Shown: in pieces, positions 6,342 through 13,779 of the stretch
Numbering within the stretch: position 1 is the stretch's first letter
How the letters are laid out: the number at the start of each line of letters is the position of its first letter
Source of the DNA: DASYSA01 sp036003885
GTDB taxonomy: Bacteria; Acidobacteriota; Blastocatellia; UBA7656
Assembly: GCA_036003885.1 (NCBI GenBank)
Contig: DASYSA010000311.1
Span: forward strand, 1-19,318
DNA length: 19,318 nt
Direction of reading: 5' to 3'
The notes under the pieces: generated by a model
What the model was told of the DNA's origin: nothing
Databases searched by the model: none
What the model saw: the letters and a program-made list of their open reading frames with translations, nothing else
Position numbers and translations under genes: made by a program

Positions 6342-6674
6342 ATGAACCTAGAGATGAATGTGCGAAAGAATGACCGGGTCGTCGTGATAGCAGGTAAGGA
6401 CAAGGGGAAGACGGGCCGCGTCATTGAAGTTCAACCCCGCAAGGGCAAGCTACTTGTGGAGGGTGTGAACGTGGTCAAGCGCCACAACAAGGCCAACACC
6501 CGGCGGGGCGTGCAGGGTGGCATCCTCGAACGCGAGGCGCCCATCAACGTATCGAACGTTATGGTGATCTGCCCGCATTGCGCCGTCGCCACACGATCGG
6601 CTCATCAACTGCTTGGCGACGGCACCCGCACGCGCGCCTGTAAGAAGTGCGGAGCTGCAATCGAGAAGCAGTGA
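6342..6674 (+). CDS. rplX: 50S ribosomal protein L24, zinc-ribbon form
   Basis: This is L24, an assembly initiator of the large subunit with a KOW motif (KNDRVVVIAGKDKGKTGRV, residues 9-27). It has 110 residues. The C-terminal part carries four cysteines, Cys77 and Cys80 (CPHC) and Cys100 and Cys103 (CKKCG), which should bind zinc as in many non-proteobacterial L24 proteins. The frame is open upstream to 6258 only across heptad hairpin 9. The ATG at 6342 is chosen from homology and the upstream AAGGA. An internal ATG at codon 5 is a less likely alternative start. Confidence 0.96.
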   Translation: MNLEMNVRKNDRVVVIAGKDKGKTGRVIEVQPRKGKLLVEGVNVVKRHNKANTRRGVQGGILEREAPINVSNVMVICPHCAVATRSAHQLLGDGTRTRACKKCGAAIEKQ

Positions 6675-6737
6675 GCAAAGCAGCCTGCTGAAGGTGAGGC
6701 TCGAGTGAGCACACATCAGCGGCGATAGAGGTTGAGA

Positions 6738-7283
6738 ATGGCAACGAGACTACAAGAGCGCTACAAGAAAGACGTGATGCCGGCTTTGATGAAGGAATTC
6801 GGCTATACGAACCCGATGGCGGTCCCGAAGATTGAGAAGATTGTCATCAACATGGGAGTCGGCCGGGAGGCCCAGACCAATGCGAAGGTCTTCGATCAGG
6901 CTGCCATGGAAGTATCTACCGTCAGCGGGCAGAAGCCGGTGATAACCAAAGCCAAGAAGTCGATTGCGGCCTTCAAGCTGCGAACCGGGATGCCCGTGGG
7001 AGTTTCGGTGACTCTGCGCGGCGACCGAATGTATGAGTTTCTGGATCGCTTCGTCAACGCGGTGCTGCCTCGAGTTCGCGATTTTCGCGGGGTGAGCCCG
7101 CGCGCCTTCGACGGGCGAGGCAACTATACGATCGGAATCCGGGACCAGTTGATCTTTCCGGAGATCGATTTCAACAAAGTCGATAAGACTCGGGGAATGA
7201 ACGTATCGATAGTAACTACGGCACTAACCGACGAGGAGGGGCGCGCGCTGCTCCGGCAGTTTGGGATGCCGTTTATGAAGTAG
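6738..7283 (+). CDS. rplE: 50S ribosomal protein L5
   Basis: This is L5, which binds 5S rRNA and contacts P-site tRNA. It has 181 residues, close to the standard 179. It begins MATRLQERYKKDVMPALMKEF and shows VPKIEKIVINMGVGREAQ, GQKPVITKAKKSIAAFKLR and LRGDRMYEFLDRFVNAVLPRV in separate stretches. It ends with the GMNVSIVTTAL beta strand and the RALLRQFGMPF tail. The ATG at 6738 has AGAGG about 8 bases upstream. An in-frame TTG two codons earlier (6732) is possible but not needed. The 63-base gap before it holds no heptad array. Confidence 0.97.
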   Translation: MATRLQERYKKDVMPALMKEFGYTNPMAVPKIEKIVINMGVGREAQTNAKVFDQAAMEVSTVSGQKPVITKAKKSIAAFKLRTGMPVGVSVTLRGDRMYEFLDRFVNAVLPRVRDFRGVSPRAFDGRGNYTIGIRDQLIFPEIDFNKVDKTRGMNVSIVTTALTDEEGRALLRQFGMPFMK

Positions 7284-7350
7284 TCACTGGTCCGTTGTCC
7301 GTTGCCAGTCGTGGTATCGGAACAGCGGACAACGGACAACGGACAAAGGA
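7284..7350. repeat. Heptad hairpin 10 (rplE-rpsN gap), GTCCGTT-type
   Basis: The left arm 7284-7311 reads GTCACTG, GTCCGTT, GTCCGTT, GCCAGTC in phase. The right arm 7322-7350 reads CAGCGGAC, AACGGAC, AACGGAC, AAAGGAC. The loop is about 10 bases. The left arm starts at the end of the rplE stop. The last heptad supplies AAGGA, the rpsN Shine-Dalgarno. Confidence 0.9.
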
Positions 7351-7358
7351 CGAATTGA

Positions 7359-7643
7359 ATGGCAAGAACATCGTCAGTGTATAAGGCGAACGAGCTGAAG
7401 CGGGCTCTTGCGAACGCCAAACTCCGGGTTAAGGAAAAGATGGGCGCGAGCGGCAAGAAGGAGATCAAGCGGGCGAAGGCCGCGGGAATGAATATGAATA
7501 TCTTCACCTCGCGCGTTCATAACCGCTGTCGCCGCTGTGGCCGGGGTCGCGGTTACTTGAGGAAATTCGCGCTGTGCCGCATATGCTTCCGCGACCTGTC
7601 GCTCGAAGGGCACATCCCCGGGGTGACAAAATCGAGCTGGTGA
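7359..7643 (+). CDS. rpsN: 30S ribosomal protein S14, zinc-binding form with N-terminal insertion
   Basis: This is S14, in the head of the small subunit. It has 94 residues. The C-terminal half is a typical zinc-ribbon type: Cys57, Cys60, Cys73 and Cys76 (CRRCGR and CRICFR), followed by LRKFALCRIC and HIPGVTKSSW. The zinc-type protein is normally about 61 residues; here the cysteines are shifted by 33. The extra part, about residues 11-45, is Lys- and Ala-rich and probably helical, recalling the long zinc-free form of S14. The protein therefore looks like an intermediate of the two types. The ATG at 7359 is supported by AAGGA 10 bases upstream. Confidence 0.95.
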   Translation: MARTSSVYKANELKRALANAKLRVKEKMGASGKKEIKRAKAAGMNMNIFTSRVHNRCRRCGRGRGYLRKFALCRICFRDLSLEGHIPGVTKSSW

Positions 7644-7701
7644 TCACGATCCCGCGGGTGAGCGAGATGGCTCCTGGGCCGCGATTGATTTAGGAGACGA
7701 G

Positions 7702-8094
7702 ATGACAGATCCATTAGCCGACATGCTGACTCGCATACGTAATGCGTATGCGGCGAGGCACCAGAAAGTTGACGTTCCGATTTCCAAACTGAAACTGGAG
7801 GTCGCGCGAATACTGAAGGAAGAGGGTTTCATTAACAACTATAAGGTGATTGGCGACGGCGTTCGTCGCAACATTCGAGTCTATCTCCGATATGGCCCGA
7901 AGGGTGAGCAGGTAGTCTCGAAGATCGTGCGCGTTTCAAAGCCCGGATGCCGCGTCTACACCGGCAGCGCCACCATTCCGAAGGTGCTTGGCGGAATTGG
8001 CGTCAGCATTCTGTCGACTTCCCGCGGGCTCATGACGGACAGGCAAGCCAGGCGAGAGAAGGTCGGCGGTGAGATCATCTGCCGACTCTATTAA
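7702..8094 (+). CDS. rpsH: 30S ribosomal protein S8
   Basis: This is S8, which binds central-domain 16S rRNA; in E. coli it also represses the spc operon by binding a mimic in the rplE message. It has 130 residues, the standard length. It begins MTDPLADMLTRIRNAYAAR, with VPISKLKLEVARILKEEGFI and the C-terminal signature GIGVSILSTSRGLMTD followed by GGEIICRLY. AGGAGA sits 5-8 bases before the ATG. The 58-base gap from rpsN shows no heptad array. Whether an S8 repression site exists cannot be seen. Confidence 0.97.
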   Translation: MTDPLADMLTRIRNAYAARHQKVDVPISKLKLEVARILKEEGFINNYKVIGDGVRRNIRVYLRYGPKGEQVVSKIVRVSKPGCRVYTGSATIPKVLGGIGVSILSTSRGLMTDRQARREKVGGEIICRLY

Positions 8095-8114
8095 GAAGCA
8101 CGGAGCTCGTAGAA

Positions 8115-8669
8115 ATGTCGAGAATAGGTAAGAAGCCAATAGCGCTGCCGAAAGGTGTGAAGGTCAAGATCGACGACGGCACGATAGAGGTCAGCGGACC
8201 AAAAGGGAGTCTGCGTACCACAGTGCCGGAGGGAGTATCGTTTCGGATGGACGGCGATAACCTCGTTGCCGAGCGCACCTCTGACGATAAGGCCGCCTTA
8301 CACGGTCTGGCCCGTGCCCTGGTCAACAACGCGGTTGTCGGCGTTACCGATGGGTTCACACGCCAGCTTGACATCGTTGGCGTTGGGTACAAGGCTGAGC
8401 TTCAAAAGACGCGGGTGATGTTCTCCCTCGGGTATTCACACCAGATTGAATTCCCGATCCCGAAGGGCATCGAGGTGAAGGTCGAACGAATCAACAAGCC
8501 GATCACACAATACCAGACCACATTGACCATAACCGGTATAGACCGGCAACAAGTCGGCCAGGTCGCTGCCGACATCAGAAGTCTTCGCCGGCCGGACCCC
8601 TACAAGGGCAAAGGGGTGCGCTACGCGAACGAGCAGTTGAAGCTCAAGCCGGGTAAGACCGGCAAGTGA
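8115..8669 (+). CDS. rplF: 50S ribosomal protein L6
   Basis: This is L6, near the sarcin-ricin loop and the factor-binding site. It has 184 residues, within the normal range. It opens MSRIGKKPIALPKGVKV and includes VSGPKGSLRTTVPEGV, GYKAELQ, FSLGYSHQIEFPIPKGI and the C-terminal hallmark LRRPDPYKGKGVRY. It lies 20 bases after rpsH, so translation is probably coupled. GGAG stands about 10 bases before the ATG. Confidence 0.97.
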   Translation: MSRIGKKPIALPKGVKVKIDDGTIEVSGPKGSLRTTVPEGVSFRMDGDNLVAERTSDDKAALHGLARALVNNAVVGVTDGFTRQLDIVGVGYKAELQKTRVMFSLGYSHQIEFPIPKGIEVKVERINKPITQYQTTLTITGIDRQQVGQVAADIRSLRRPDPYKGKGVRYANEQLKLKPGKTGK

Positions 8670-8773
8670 ACTGCAGCAACGACACGAAGCTGCACTAACA
8701 CGATCCTGAGAGTCGCTGAAGTGCTCGCTGCCATTGAGAGGCATGCGCAATCAGTGATTGGAGCGGTGAGAAA

Positions 8774-9133
8774 ATGGCTAACAAGAACAAGATTCACGTA
8801 CGGCATGCGGTTCACAAGCGCATCAGAAAGAAGATAAGCGGCACGAGTGAGCGGCCGCGCCTGGCCATCTTTCGGAGCTTGAATCATATCTATGCTCAAA
8901 TCATCGATGATTCGAAGGGTGAGACCATTGCGGCGGCATCGACAACCGAGTCCGAGTTTCGAGGGAAGTCCGGAGGCAACATCGAGGCTGCCAAAGCAAT
9001 AGGCAAACTCATTGCCAGTCGCGCCAAGGAGAAGGGTATAAGCCGGGTCGTATTTGATCGCGGCGGCTACATCTATCACGGGCGCGTGCTGACTCTGGCT
9101 CAGGCCGCTCGCGAGGAAGGACTCGAATTCTAG
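8774..9133 (+). CDS. rplR: 50S ribosomal protein L18
   Basis: This is L18, which with L5 and L25 forms the 5S rRNA particle. It has 119 residues, the usual size. It carries HKRIRKKISGTSERPRLAIFR, HIYAQIIDDSKGETI, and the C-terminal GYIYHGRVLTLAQAAREEGL. GGAGCGGTGAG precedes the ATG. The 104-base gap from rplF holds only short, unconvincing stems and no heptad array. A heptad hairpin follows at once after the TAG stop. Confidence 0.96.
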   Translation: MANKNKIHVRHAVHKRIRKKISGTSERPRLAIFRSLNHIYAQIIDDSKGETIAAASTTESEFRGKSGGNIEAAKAIGKLIASRAKEKGISRVVFDRGGYIYHGRVLTLAQAAREEGLEF

Positions 9134-9220
9134 GAATTGCGGATTGGGGATTGCGGATTGGGGCTTCCACGGACCCCTGGCGATCTCTAATCCGCAATCC
9201 GCAATCCGAATTCCGCAATT
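9134..9220. repeat. Heptad hairpin 11 (rplR-rpsE gap), GATTGCG/GATTGGG-type
   Basis: The left arm 9134-9159 reads GAATTGC, GGATTGG, GGATTGC, GGATT. The right arm 9189-9220 reads AATCCGC, AATCCGC, AATCCGA and ATTCCGC. The twelve bases 9148-9159 pair perfectly with 9189-9200, and outer units add more with small bulges. The loop is 29 bases. It shares its word with heptad hairpin 7, although the loops are unrelated. GGGGGG for rpsE follows 5 bases later. Confidence 0.9.
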
Positions 9221-9232
9221 GTCTGGGGGGTT

Positions 9233-9742
9233 ATGGAACGAATTGAGGCATCCGGACTCGACCTGAAGGATCAGGTCATTTCAATCAACCGCGTAACGAA
9301 GGTCGTGAAGGGCGGCAAGAACCTGTCGTTCTCAGCGCTCGTAGTGGTAGGCAACGAGAATGGCATTGTGGGCTTCGGCTCAGGCAAGGCTCGAGAAGTG
9401 CCGCTCGCTATCAAGAAGGGTATAGAGGCTGCGAAGAAGAACCTCATAAGGGTGCCCCTCAACGGGTCGACGGTGCCGCACCAGATAACCGGCGTGTTCG
9501 GCTCCGGCCGGGTGCTGCTAAAGCCCGCGCCCGAGGGCAAGGGCGTGATTGCGGGCGGACCGGTCCGCGCAATAATGCAACTGGTCGGTGTCCGGGACGT
9601 TGTGACCAAATCGATCGGTTCATCCAATCCGCACAACGTGGTGCGGGCCACCTTCGAGGGGTTGCGCGGCCTGAAAGATCCGATAGCGGTGGCGCGGCTT
9701 CGAAAACACGGGGTTGTTGAAGAGGTCCCGGTCGCCTCCTAA
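9233..9742 (+). CDS. rpsE: 30S ribosomal protein S5
   Basis: This is S5, at the mRNA entry site with S3 and S4 and important for decoding accuracy. It has 169 residues. It shows LKDQVISINRVTKVVKGGK, then FSALVVVGNENGIVGFGSG, PLAIKKGIEAAKKN, GSGRVLLKPAPEGKGVIAGG and VVRATFEGLRGL, all family marks. A poly-G tract, CTGGGGGG, at 9223-9230 acts as Shine-Dalgarno 3 bases before the ATG, which is unusually close. Other ATG choices would cut into the core. Confidence 0.96.
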   Translation: MERIEASGLDLKDQVISINRVTKVVKGGKNLSFSALVVVGNENGIVGFGSGKAREVPLAIKKGIEAAKKNLIRVPLNGSTVPHQITGVFGSGRVLLKPAPEGKGVIAGGPVRAIMQLVGVRDVVTKSIGSSNPHNVVRATFEGLRGLKDPIAVARLRKHGVVEEVPVAS

Positions 9743-9778
9743 CCAGGGACCATAAACCAGAACCAAGAGGATGAGACG

Positions 9779-9979
9779 ATGACAGAGGGCACAACTGATT
9801 CGGACGGGAGCATAAAGATCCAATGGTATCGTTCGACCATCGGCGCCAGCAGGAGCCAGAAGGTGTTGGTCCGCAGCCTCGGTTTTACGAGGCTCAACCA
9901 GGTGGTCGAACGGCCGGACAGTGACTCGATGCGGGGGATGGTTGAGAAGGCGCCACACCTCTTGAGAATAATAGAATGA
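9779..9979 (+). CDS. rpmD: 50S ribosomal protein L30
   Basis: This is L30, a small large-subunit protein of the ferredoxin-like fold. It has 66 residues. Residues 11-66 match the family: IKIQWYRSTIGASRSQKVLV, then LGFTRLNQVVERPDS and the MRGMVEKAPHLLRI ending. The first ten residues (MTEGTTDSDG) are a short polar tail not common in the family. GAGGATGAG upstream of ATG 9779 provides a Shine-Dalgarno. It follows rpsE by 36 bases. Confidence 0.94.
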   Translation: MTEGTTDSDGSIKIQWYRSTIGASRSQKVLVRSLGFTRLNQVVERPDSDSMRGMVEKAPHLLRIIE

Positions 9980-10083
9980 AGCGTTGGCGTGCCGCGGGAG
10001 CCTCAAGACCTCAGCGACTGCCCTGCTGACGAAATGGGGCGTGCTGAATTCCAGCGGTTGCGATCGGCTCGGGAGTTTGCAAA

Positions 10084-10548
10084 ATGGCATTAGGCATTCA
10101 CAACATTGGAGCGCCGGAAGGCGCCAACAGAAACAAGAAACGCGTAGGGCGGGGGCCCGGATCCGGACATGGCAAGACTTCTACTCGAGGTCATAAAGGT
10201 CAGAAGTCCCGGTCCGGTTACTCGGGACGCCCGGGCTTTGAGGGCGGCCAGATGCCGCTCCAGCGCAGGCTACCCAAGCGCGGCTTCACCAACATCTTCA
10301 AGAAGGAATGGCTGGAGGTGAAGCTTTCGGACCTGGAGCAGAGATTCGAAGACGCCGAATCCGTTACGCCGGAACTTATGGTCGAGCGTGGTATGATCAA
10401 AAAGAGCCACCTGGCCCGCTTTCATGGAGTGGTAGTCCTGGGCGGTGGAGAGGTGACCAAGGCTCTCAATGTTACCGCGCACCGGTTCACTCGCGGGGCG
10501 CGTGAAAAGATCGAAGCTATGGGCGGAACAGCAACCCTTGTGGAATAG
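10084..10548 (+). CDS. rplO: 50S ribosomal protein L15
   Basis: This is L15, a late-assembling protein of the large subunit. It has 154 residues. The N-terminal region has the Gly/Arg-rich NKKRVGRGPGSGHGKTSTRG and the SRSGYSGRPGFEGGQMPLQR motif, then LPKRGFTN. The globular C-terminal part ends RFTRGAREKIEAMGG, with the hallmark TRGA..KIEA. GGGAG stands about 8 bases before the ATG. The gap to rpmD (104 bases) is featureless apart from weak stems. Confidence 0.96.
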   Translation: MALGIHNIGAPEGANRNKKRVGRGPGSGHGKTSTRGHKGQKSRSGYSGRPGFEGGQMPLQRRLPKRGFTNIFKKEWLEVKLSDLEQRFEDAESVTPELMVERGMIKKSHLARFHGVVVLGGGEVTKALNVTAHRFTRGAREKIEAMGGTATLVE

Positions 10549-10670
10549 GGTTTCTGGTTTCTGGTTCTTGTTTTTGTGGTTGATTGGTCGGAACCAGAAA
10601 CCCGAAACTCGAACCCGAAACTCGAAAACAGGAACTCGAAACCAGAAACCCAAACCCGAAACCAGAAACC
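10548..10670. repeat. Heptad hairpin 12 (rplO-secY gap), GTTTCTG/GAAACCN-type, long right array
   Basis: The left arm 10548-10567 has GTTTCTG, GTTTCTG, GTTCTTG. The right side 10591-10670 is a long array of about eleven units such as GAAACCC, GAAACTC and GAAACCA. Each can pair with the left arm, so many folds compete. For example 10591-10602 pairs with the left arm's GGTTTCTGGTTC. The array covers most of the 140-base gap, the longest element here, and stops 18 bases short of the secY ATG. Confidence 0.88.
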
Positions 10671-10688
10671 GCGTTAGAGAGACCAGCC

Positions 10689-12143
10689 ATGCTAGAGAAT
10701 TTCATAAACAGCATACGCAACGTCTTTGCCGTGCCGGATCTTCGCAAGCGAGTACTGTTCACGCTCGCCATGCTTGCGATCTATCGCCTTGGTTCGCACG
10801 TCCGGACCCCCGGGGTGGATCGTGATGCGCTCGCGGTGCTCATGAATAGCGGGGCGCTTCAAAACAGCCTGGCGAACGTCATGGACCTGTTCTCGGGCGG
10901 CAACTTCAAAGTGGTCTCGATCTTTGCGCTTGGGATCACGCCTTACATAACTGCTTCGATCATCCTCCAGTTGATGACCGTGGTGAGTCCGAAACTCAAG
11001 GCGTTGCAGGAAGAGGGGGAACTCGGCCGGCGCAAGATCACTCAATACACGAGATACCTCACGGTCGTGTTGTGCTCGGTCCAATCGTTCGGGATTGCGT
11101 ACTGGCTACAGAACCAGAGCACTCAGGAGGGCGCACTGGTTCCCAATCCCGGTCCGGGGTTCATAGCGCTGTCGATGTTGACGATGGCCACCGGAACTAC
11201 ATTCATAATGTGGCTGGGCGAACAGATAACCGAGCGTGGAGTCGGCAACGGCATAAGCTTGCTCATCTTTGCCGGCATCGTGTTGCGATTGCCCTGGGGT
11301 GTTAACCAGCTCTACGAGAAGCTGACGAGCGGGGGGACCGGGACGGCGCTTGGGGTGATTGCGCTGGTGGTGGGCGCGATCCTGGTAATTGCTGCGATCG
11401 TATTTGTCGAGCGCGGATTTCGAAAGGTGCCCATCAATCACGCTCGCCGCATGGTCGGACGTCAGTCAATACCACAGCAGCAGACTCATATGCCGCTCAA
11501 GGTGAATATGGCCGGGGTCATACCGGTCATCTTTGCATCGTCGATTCTCGCCTTTCCACAGACGATCCTCAGCTTCGCGGGAACTAATGATCCGACGGCC
11601 ACGGGCTGGAAGCAGTGGCTCAGTACGTTTGCGAGAGATCTGGGGCAGACGAGCCACCCGCTGCACATGATGATCTACGCAAGCGCAATCATATTCTTCA
11701 CGTTCTTCTACGTGTCGATTATCTTCAACACCGACGAGGTGGCCAACAATCTGCGCAAGAATGGCGCCTTCATTCCAGGAATTCGGCCCGGCAAGAGGAC
11801 CTCAGACGCGCTCAGCGACATCCTGACCCGGTTGACTACGGTCGGCGCGATCTACCTGGCTTTGATTGCGCTGCTGCCCGGCGTTTTGCTCCAGGGCGTT
11901 CAGCTCCAGTACATCCCGCTGATCGGAGAGTCGCTGGAAGGCTTGCTCCGTCAAACGCCGTTGACTTCGTGGCTTCTCACTGGGATAGGTATTCAGTTCT
12001 TCTTCGGCGGCACCAGTTTGCTCATTGTCATCGGCGTAGCGATGGATACAATGAACCAGATCGAATCTCAGCTTATAATGAGGCACTATGATGGGTTCCT
12101 GGGCCCGCGCGGGCGTCGTTTGCGCGGACGACGCAGTATGTGA
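10689..12143 (+). CDS. secY: Protein translocase subunit SecY
   Basis: SecY is the channel-forming subunit of the Sec translocon in the inner membrane. The 484-residue product is somewhat longer than E. coli SecY (about 443). It starts MLENFINSIRNVFAVPDLRKRV and shows alternating hydrophobic segments consistent with ten membrane helices. Signatures include GITPYITASIILQLM, ITERGVGNGISLLIF, the cytoplasmic loop with HMPLKVNMAGVIPVIFASSI and the late loop RKNGAFIPGIRPGKRT. Extra length lies mainly in the exposed loops (after IAYWLQNQ and around ATGWKQWLSTF). The frame is open upstream to 10584 through the repeat array. ATG 10689 has only a weak purine tract (GAGAGA) before it. Confidence 0.97.
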   Translation: MLENFINSIRNVFAVPDLRKRVLFTLAMLAIYRLGSHVRTPGVDRDALAVLMNSGALQNSLANVMDLFSGGNFKVVSIFALGITPYITASIILQLMTVVSPKLKALQEEGELGRRKITQYTRYLTVVLCSVQSFGIAYWLQNQSTQEGALVPNPGPGFIALSMLTMATGTTFIMWLGEQITERGVGNGISLLIFAGIVLRLPWGVNQLYEKLTSGGTGTALGVIALVVGAILVIAAIVFVERGFRKVPINHARRMVGRQSIPQQQTHMPLKVNMAGVIPVIFASSILAFPQTILSFAGTNDPTATGWKQWLSTFARDLGQTSHPLHMMIYASAIIFFTFFYVSIIFNTDEVANNLRKNGAFIPGIRPGKRTSDALSDILTRLTTVGAIYLALIALLPGVLLQGVQLQYIPLIGESLEGLLRQTPLTSWLLTGIGIQFFFGGTSLLIVIGVAMDTMNQIESQLIMRHYDGFLGPRGRRLRGRRSM

Positions 12144-12149
12144 TTGGCT

Positions 12150-12842
12150 ATGCCGAGTATCATCGTCTTGATGGGACCACAGGGGGCGGGGAAAGGGACG
12201 CAGGCCAAGAGGCTTGCCCAATCGTTCTGCCTGCCCATTGTCGCAACCGGCGACATGTTGCGCGACGTAGCCCGGGAAGAGACGGACCTCGGCCGCCTGG
12301 TGCGGGCAAATCAGGCCGCGGGCCAACTGGTCTCAGACGAAATACTGGCCGGAGTAATCAGCGAGCGAACCAGCAAGCCCGACTGCCTGGGCGGTTATAT
12401 TCTCGACGGTTTTCCAAGAACAATCACGCAGGCGCGGCTGCTCGAAAGCATTGCACAGGATCAGGGTCATCAGATCTCCGTAATTAAGGTCGACGTTCCT
12501 ACTGAACTGCTGCATCAACGGCTCGCCGGGCGTCTGACCTGCGCGACGTGCAGCGCGATCTACAACGTGAACTCCAAGCCCAGCCTGCGCCCTGGAGTCT
12601 GCGATCTCGACGGAGGGACGCTGTACACGAGGTCGGATGACAATGAGACAGCGATAGCGCACCGGCTTGCGCTCTACGAAGAGAATACTAAGCCCCTTCT
12701 GGACTACTACGCCAGATCGTCTCGCTTGAGCACGGTTGACGGCACTGGGGCGCCCGAAGACGTGGCCGCCAGAATTGCGGATGCGGTGAGCCGTGCGGCC
12801 AGAACAAATGGCGGTGGATGCACAGCCGCAGGCGACGATTGA
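12150..12842 (+). CDS. adk: Adenylate kinase, zinc-LID type
   Basis: This enzyme interconverts ATP plus AMP with two ADP in the cytoplasm. The 230-residue protein opens MPSIIVLMGPQGAGKGT with the P-loop at residues 9-17. DGFPR at 86-90 is the AMP-binding signature. The LID domain carries Cys131, Cys134, Cys151 and Asp154, a zinc-binding pattern, and HRLALYEENTKPLLDYY follows. The last 20 residues (including GGGC) are a polar tail. ATG 12150 lies 6 bases after the secY stop. An in-frame TTG at 12144 would add two residues. No clear Shine-Dalgarno is seen, so it probably depends on translation of secY. Confidence 0.96.
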   Translation: MPSIIVLMGPQGAGKGTQAKRLAQSFCLPIVATGDMLRDVAREETDLGRLVRANQAAGQLVSDEILAGVISERTSKPDCLGGYILDGFPRTITQARLLESIAQDQGHQISVIKVDVPTELLHQRLAGRLTCATCSAIYNVNSKPSLRPGVCDLDGGTLYTRSDDNETAIAHRLALYEENTKPLLDYYARSSRLSTVDGTGAPEDVAARIADAVSRAARTNGGGCTAAGDD

Positions 12843-12854
12843 AGATGGACGCTT

Positions 12855-13616
12855 ATGATTATTCGGAAATCCAAAGCGGAAATCGAAAAGATGAGATCGG
12901 CGGGCCGTATAGTTGCCGAGGTGCTTGATCGGCTTGCGGGGATGGTCGCTCCAGGAATAACGACGCTTGACCTCGACCACGAGGCCGACCGCATGATCCG
13001 CAGGGCAGGAGCGATCCCGACCTTCAAGGGTTACAACGGCTATCCCGCGTCGATCTGCACTTCAGTGAATGATGAGATCGTTCACGGTATCCCCGGTAAG
13101 CGCAAGCTCCGCCAGGGTGACATAGTCGGCATCGACTGCGGCGCAACCTACCTGGGCTATGTGGGGGACGCGGCTGTAACTGTAGCTGTAGGCGACGTAT
13201 CCGAAGATATCAAGAGACTGATGCAAGCCACCCGGCAATCGCTCTACGAGGCAATCGGAAAGTGTGTGGTTGGAAATCGTCTCGGCGATGTGTGTAACGC
13301 TGTCCAGGCTTATGTTGAACCGCTCGGCTATTCGGTTGTCCAGAACTACTGCGGGCACGGGGTAGGCCGCGCGATGCACGAAGAGCCGCAGGTTCCAAAC
13401 TACGGAAAGGCGGGGACGGGCCCCTACCTGCGCGAAGGCTGGGTGATTGCAATTGAACCCATGATCAACCTCGGGAGACATGAGACCAGGCAGCTTTCAG
13501 ACGGCTGGACCGTAGTCACCAAAGACGGCCGACCTTCGGCCCATTTCGAGCACACCGTCGCGATAACTGATAGCGGGCCTCAGATCTTAACCAAACTTCA
13601 GAATGGCGCCTCGTAG
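12855..13616 (+). CDS. map: Methionine aminopeptidase, type I
   Basis: This enzyme removes the N-terminal Met from new proteins when the second residue is small. It is a pita-bread fold metallopeptidase of 253 residues. The expected metal ligands are all present: Asp94, Asp105, His168, Glu201 and Glu232. His77 in DEIVHGIP is the substrate-side histidine. The motif CGHGVGRAMHEEPQVPNY and IAIEPMINLG confirm type I. The usual VD.G is here IDCG, and the segment after Asp105 is AAVTVAVGDV, an ordinary variant. It starts 12 bases after adk, as is common in this block. Confidence 0.97.
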   Translation: MIIRKSKAEIEKMRSAGRIVAEVLDRLAGMVAPGITTLDLDHEADRMIRRAGAIPTFKGYNGYPASICTSVNDEIVHGIPGKRKLRQGDIVGIDCGATYLGYVGDAAVTVAVGDVSEDIKRLMQATRQSLYEAIGKCVVGNRLGDVCNAVQAYVEPLGYSVVQNYCGHGVGRAMHEEPQVPNYGKAGTGPYLREGWVIAIEPMINLGRHETRQLSDGWTVVTKDGRPSAHFEHTVAITDSGPQILTKLQNGAS

Positions 13617-13678
13617 CTGACAAATCATGGTTGCAGGTGCAATTAAGAGTGGGACTCAAGGTCGCAGGAACATCGGCT

Positions 13679-13726
13679 CTCAGAAGCTACACTCGCAGCG
13701 AGTCAGAGTTTCAATTGCCTTCTGAG
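13679..13726. other. Nested stem-loop in the map-rpmJ gap
   Basis: CTCAGAAG at 13679-13686 pairs perfectly with CTTCTGAG at 13719-13726. Inside it, ACTCG at 13691-13695 pairs with CGAGT at 13699-13703 around CAG. There is no poly-T run, so I do not call it a terminator. It lies just upstream of the putative promoter. Its role is unknown. Confidence 0.45.
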
Positions 13727-13749
13727 GTCGCCCTCCCGCCGCAGTTCGG

Positions 13750-13779
13750 TTGCACGCTCGAGTGATCAGATGCTAGAAT
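13750..13779 (+). promoter_or_regulatory. Putative sigma70-type promoter for rpmJ-rplQ
   Basis: TTGCAC at 13750-13755 and TAGAAT at 13774-13779 are separated by 18 bases, close to the -35/-10 consensus. It is about 65 bases before rpmJ in the only large gap between the map and rpmJ genes. It may give the alpha block its own transcription start. A short CGAGT/ACTCG stem (13816-13830) lies between it and the rpmJ Shine-Dalgarno. This is a pattern match only. Confidence 0.5.

Noticed and set aside
8670..8773. Two gaps of exactly 104 bases (rplF-rplR and rpmD-rplO) as a possible shared element
   Set aside because: The sequences at 8670-8773 and 9980-10083 do not align beyond chance, and only weak stems are seen. 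Equal length appears to be coincidence.
13628..13726. Short open frame after map as a possible infA
   Set aside because: It translates to about 32 residues with no similarity to IF-1 and has no good Shine-Dalgarno.
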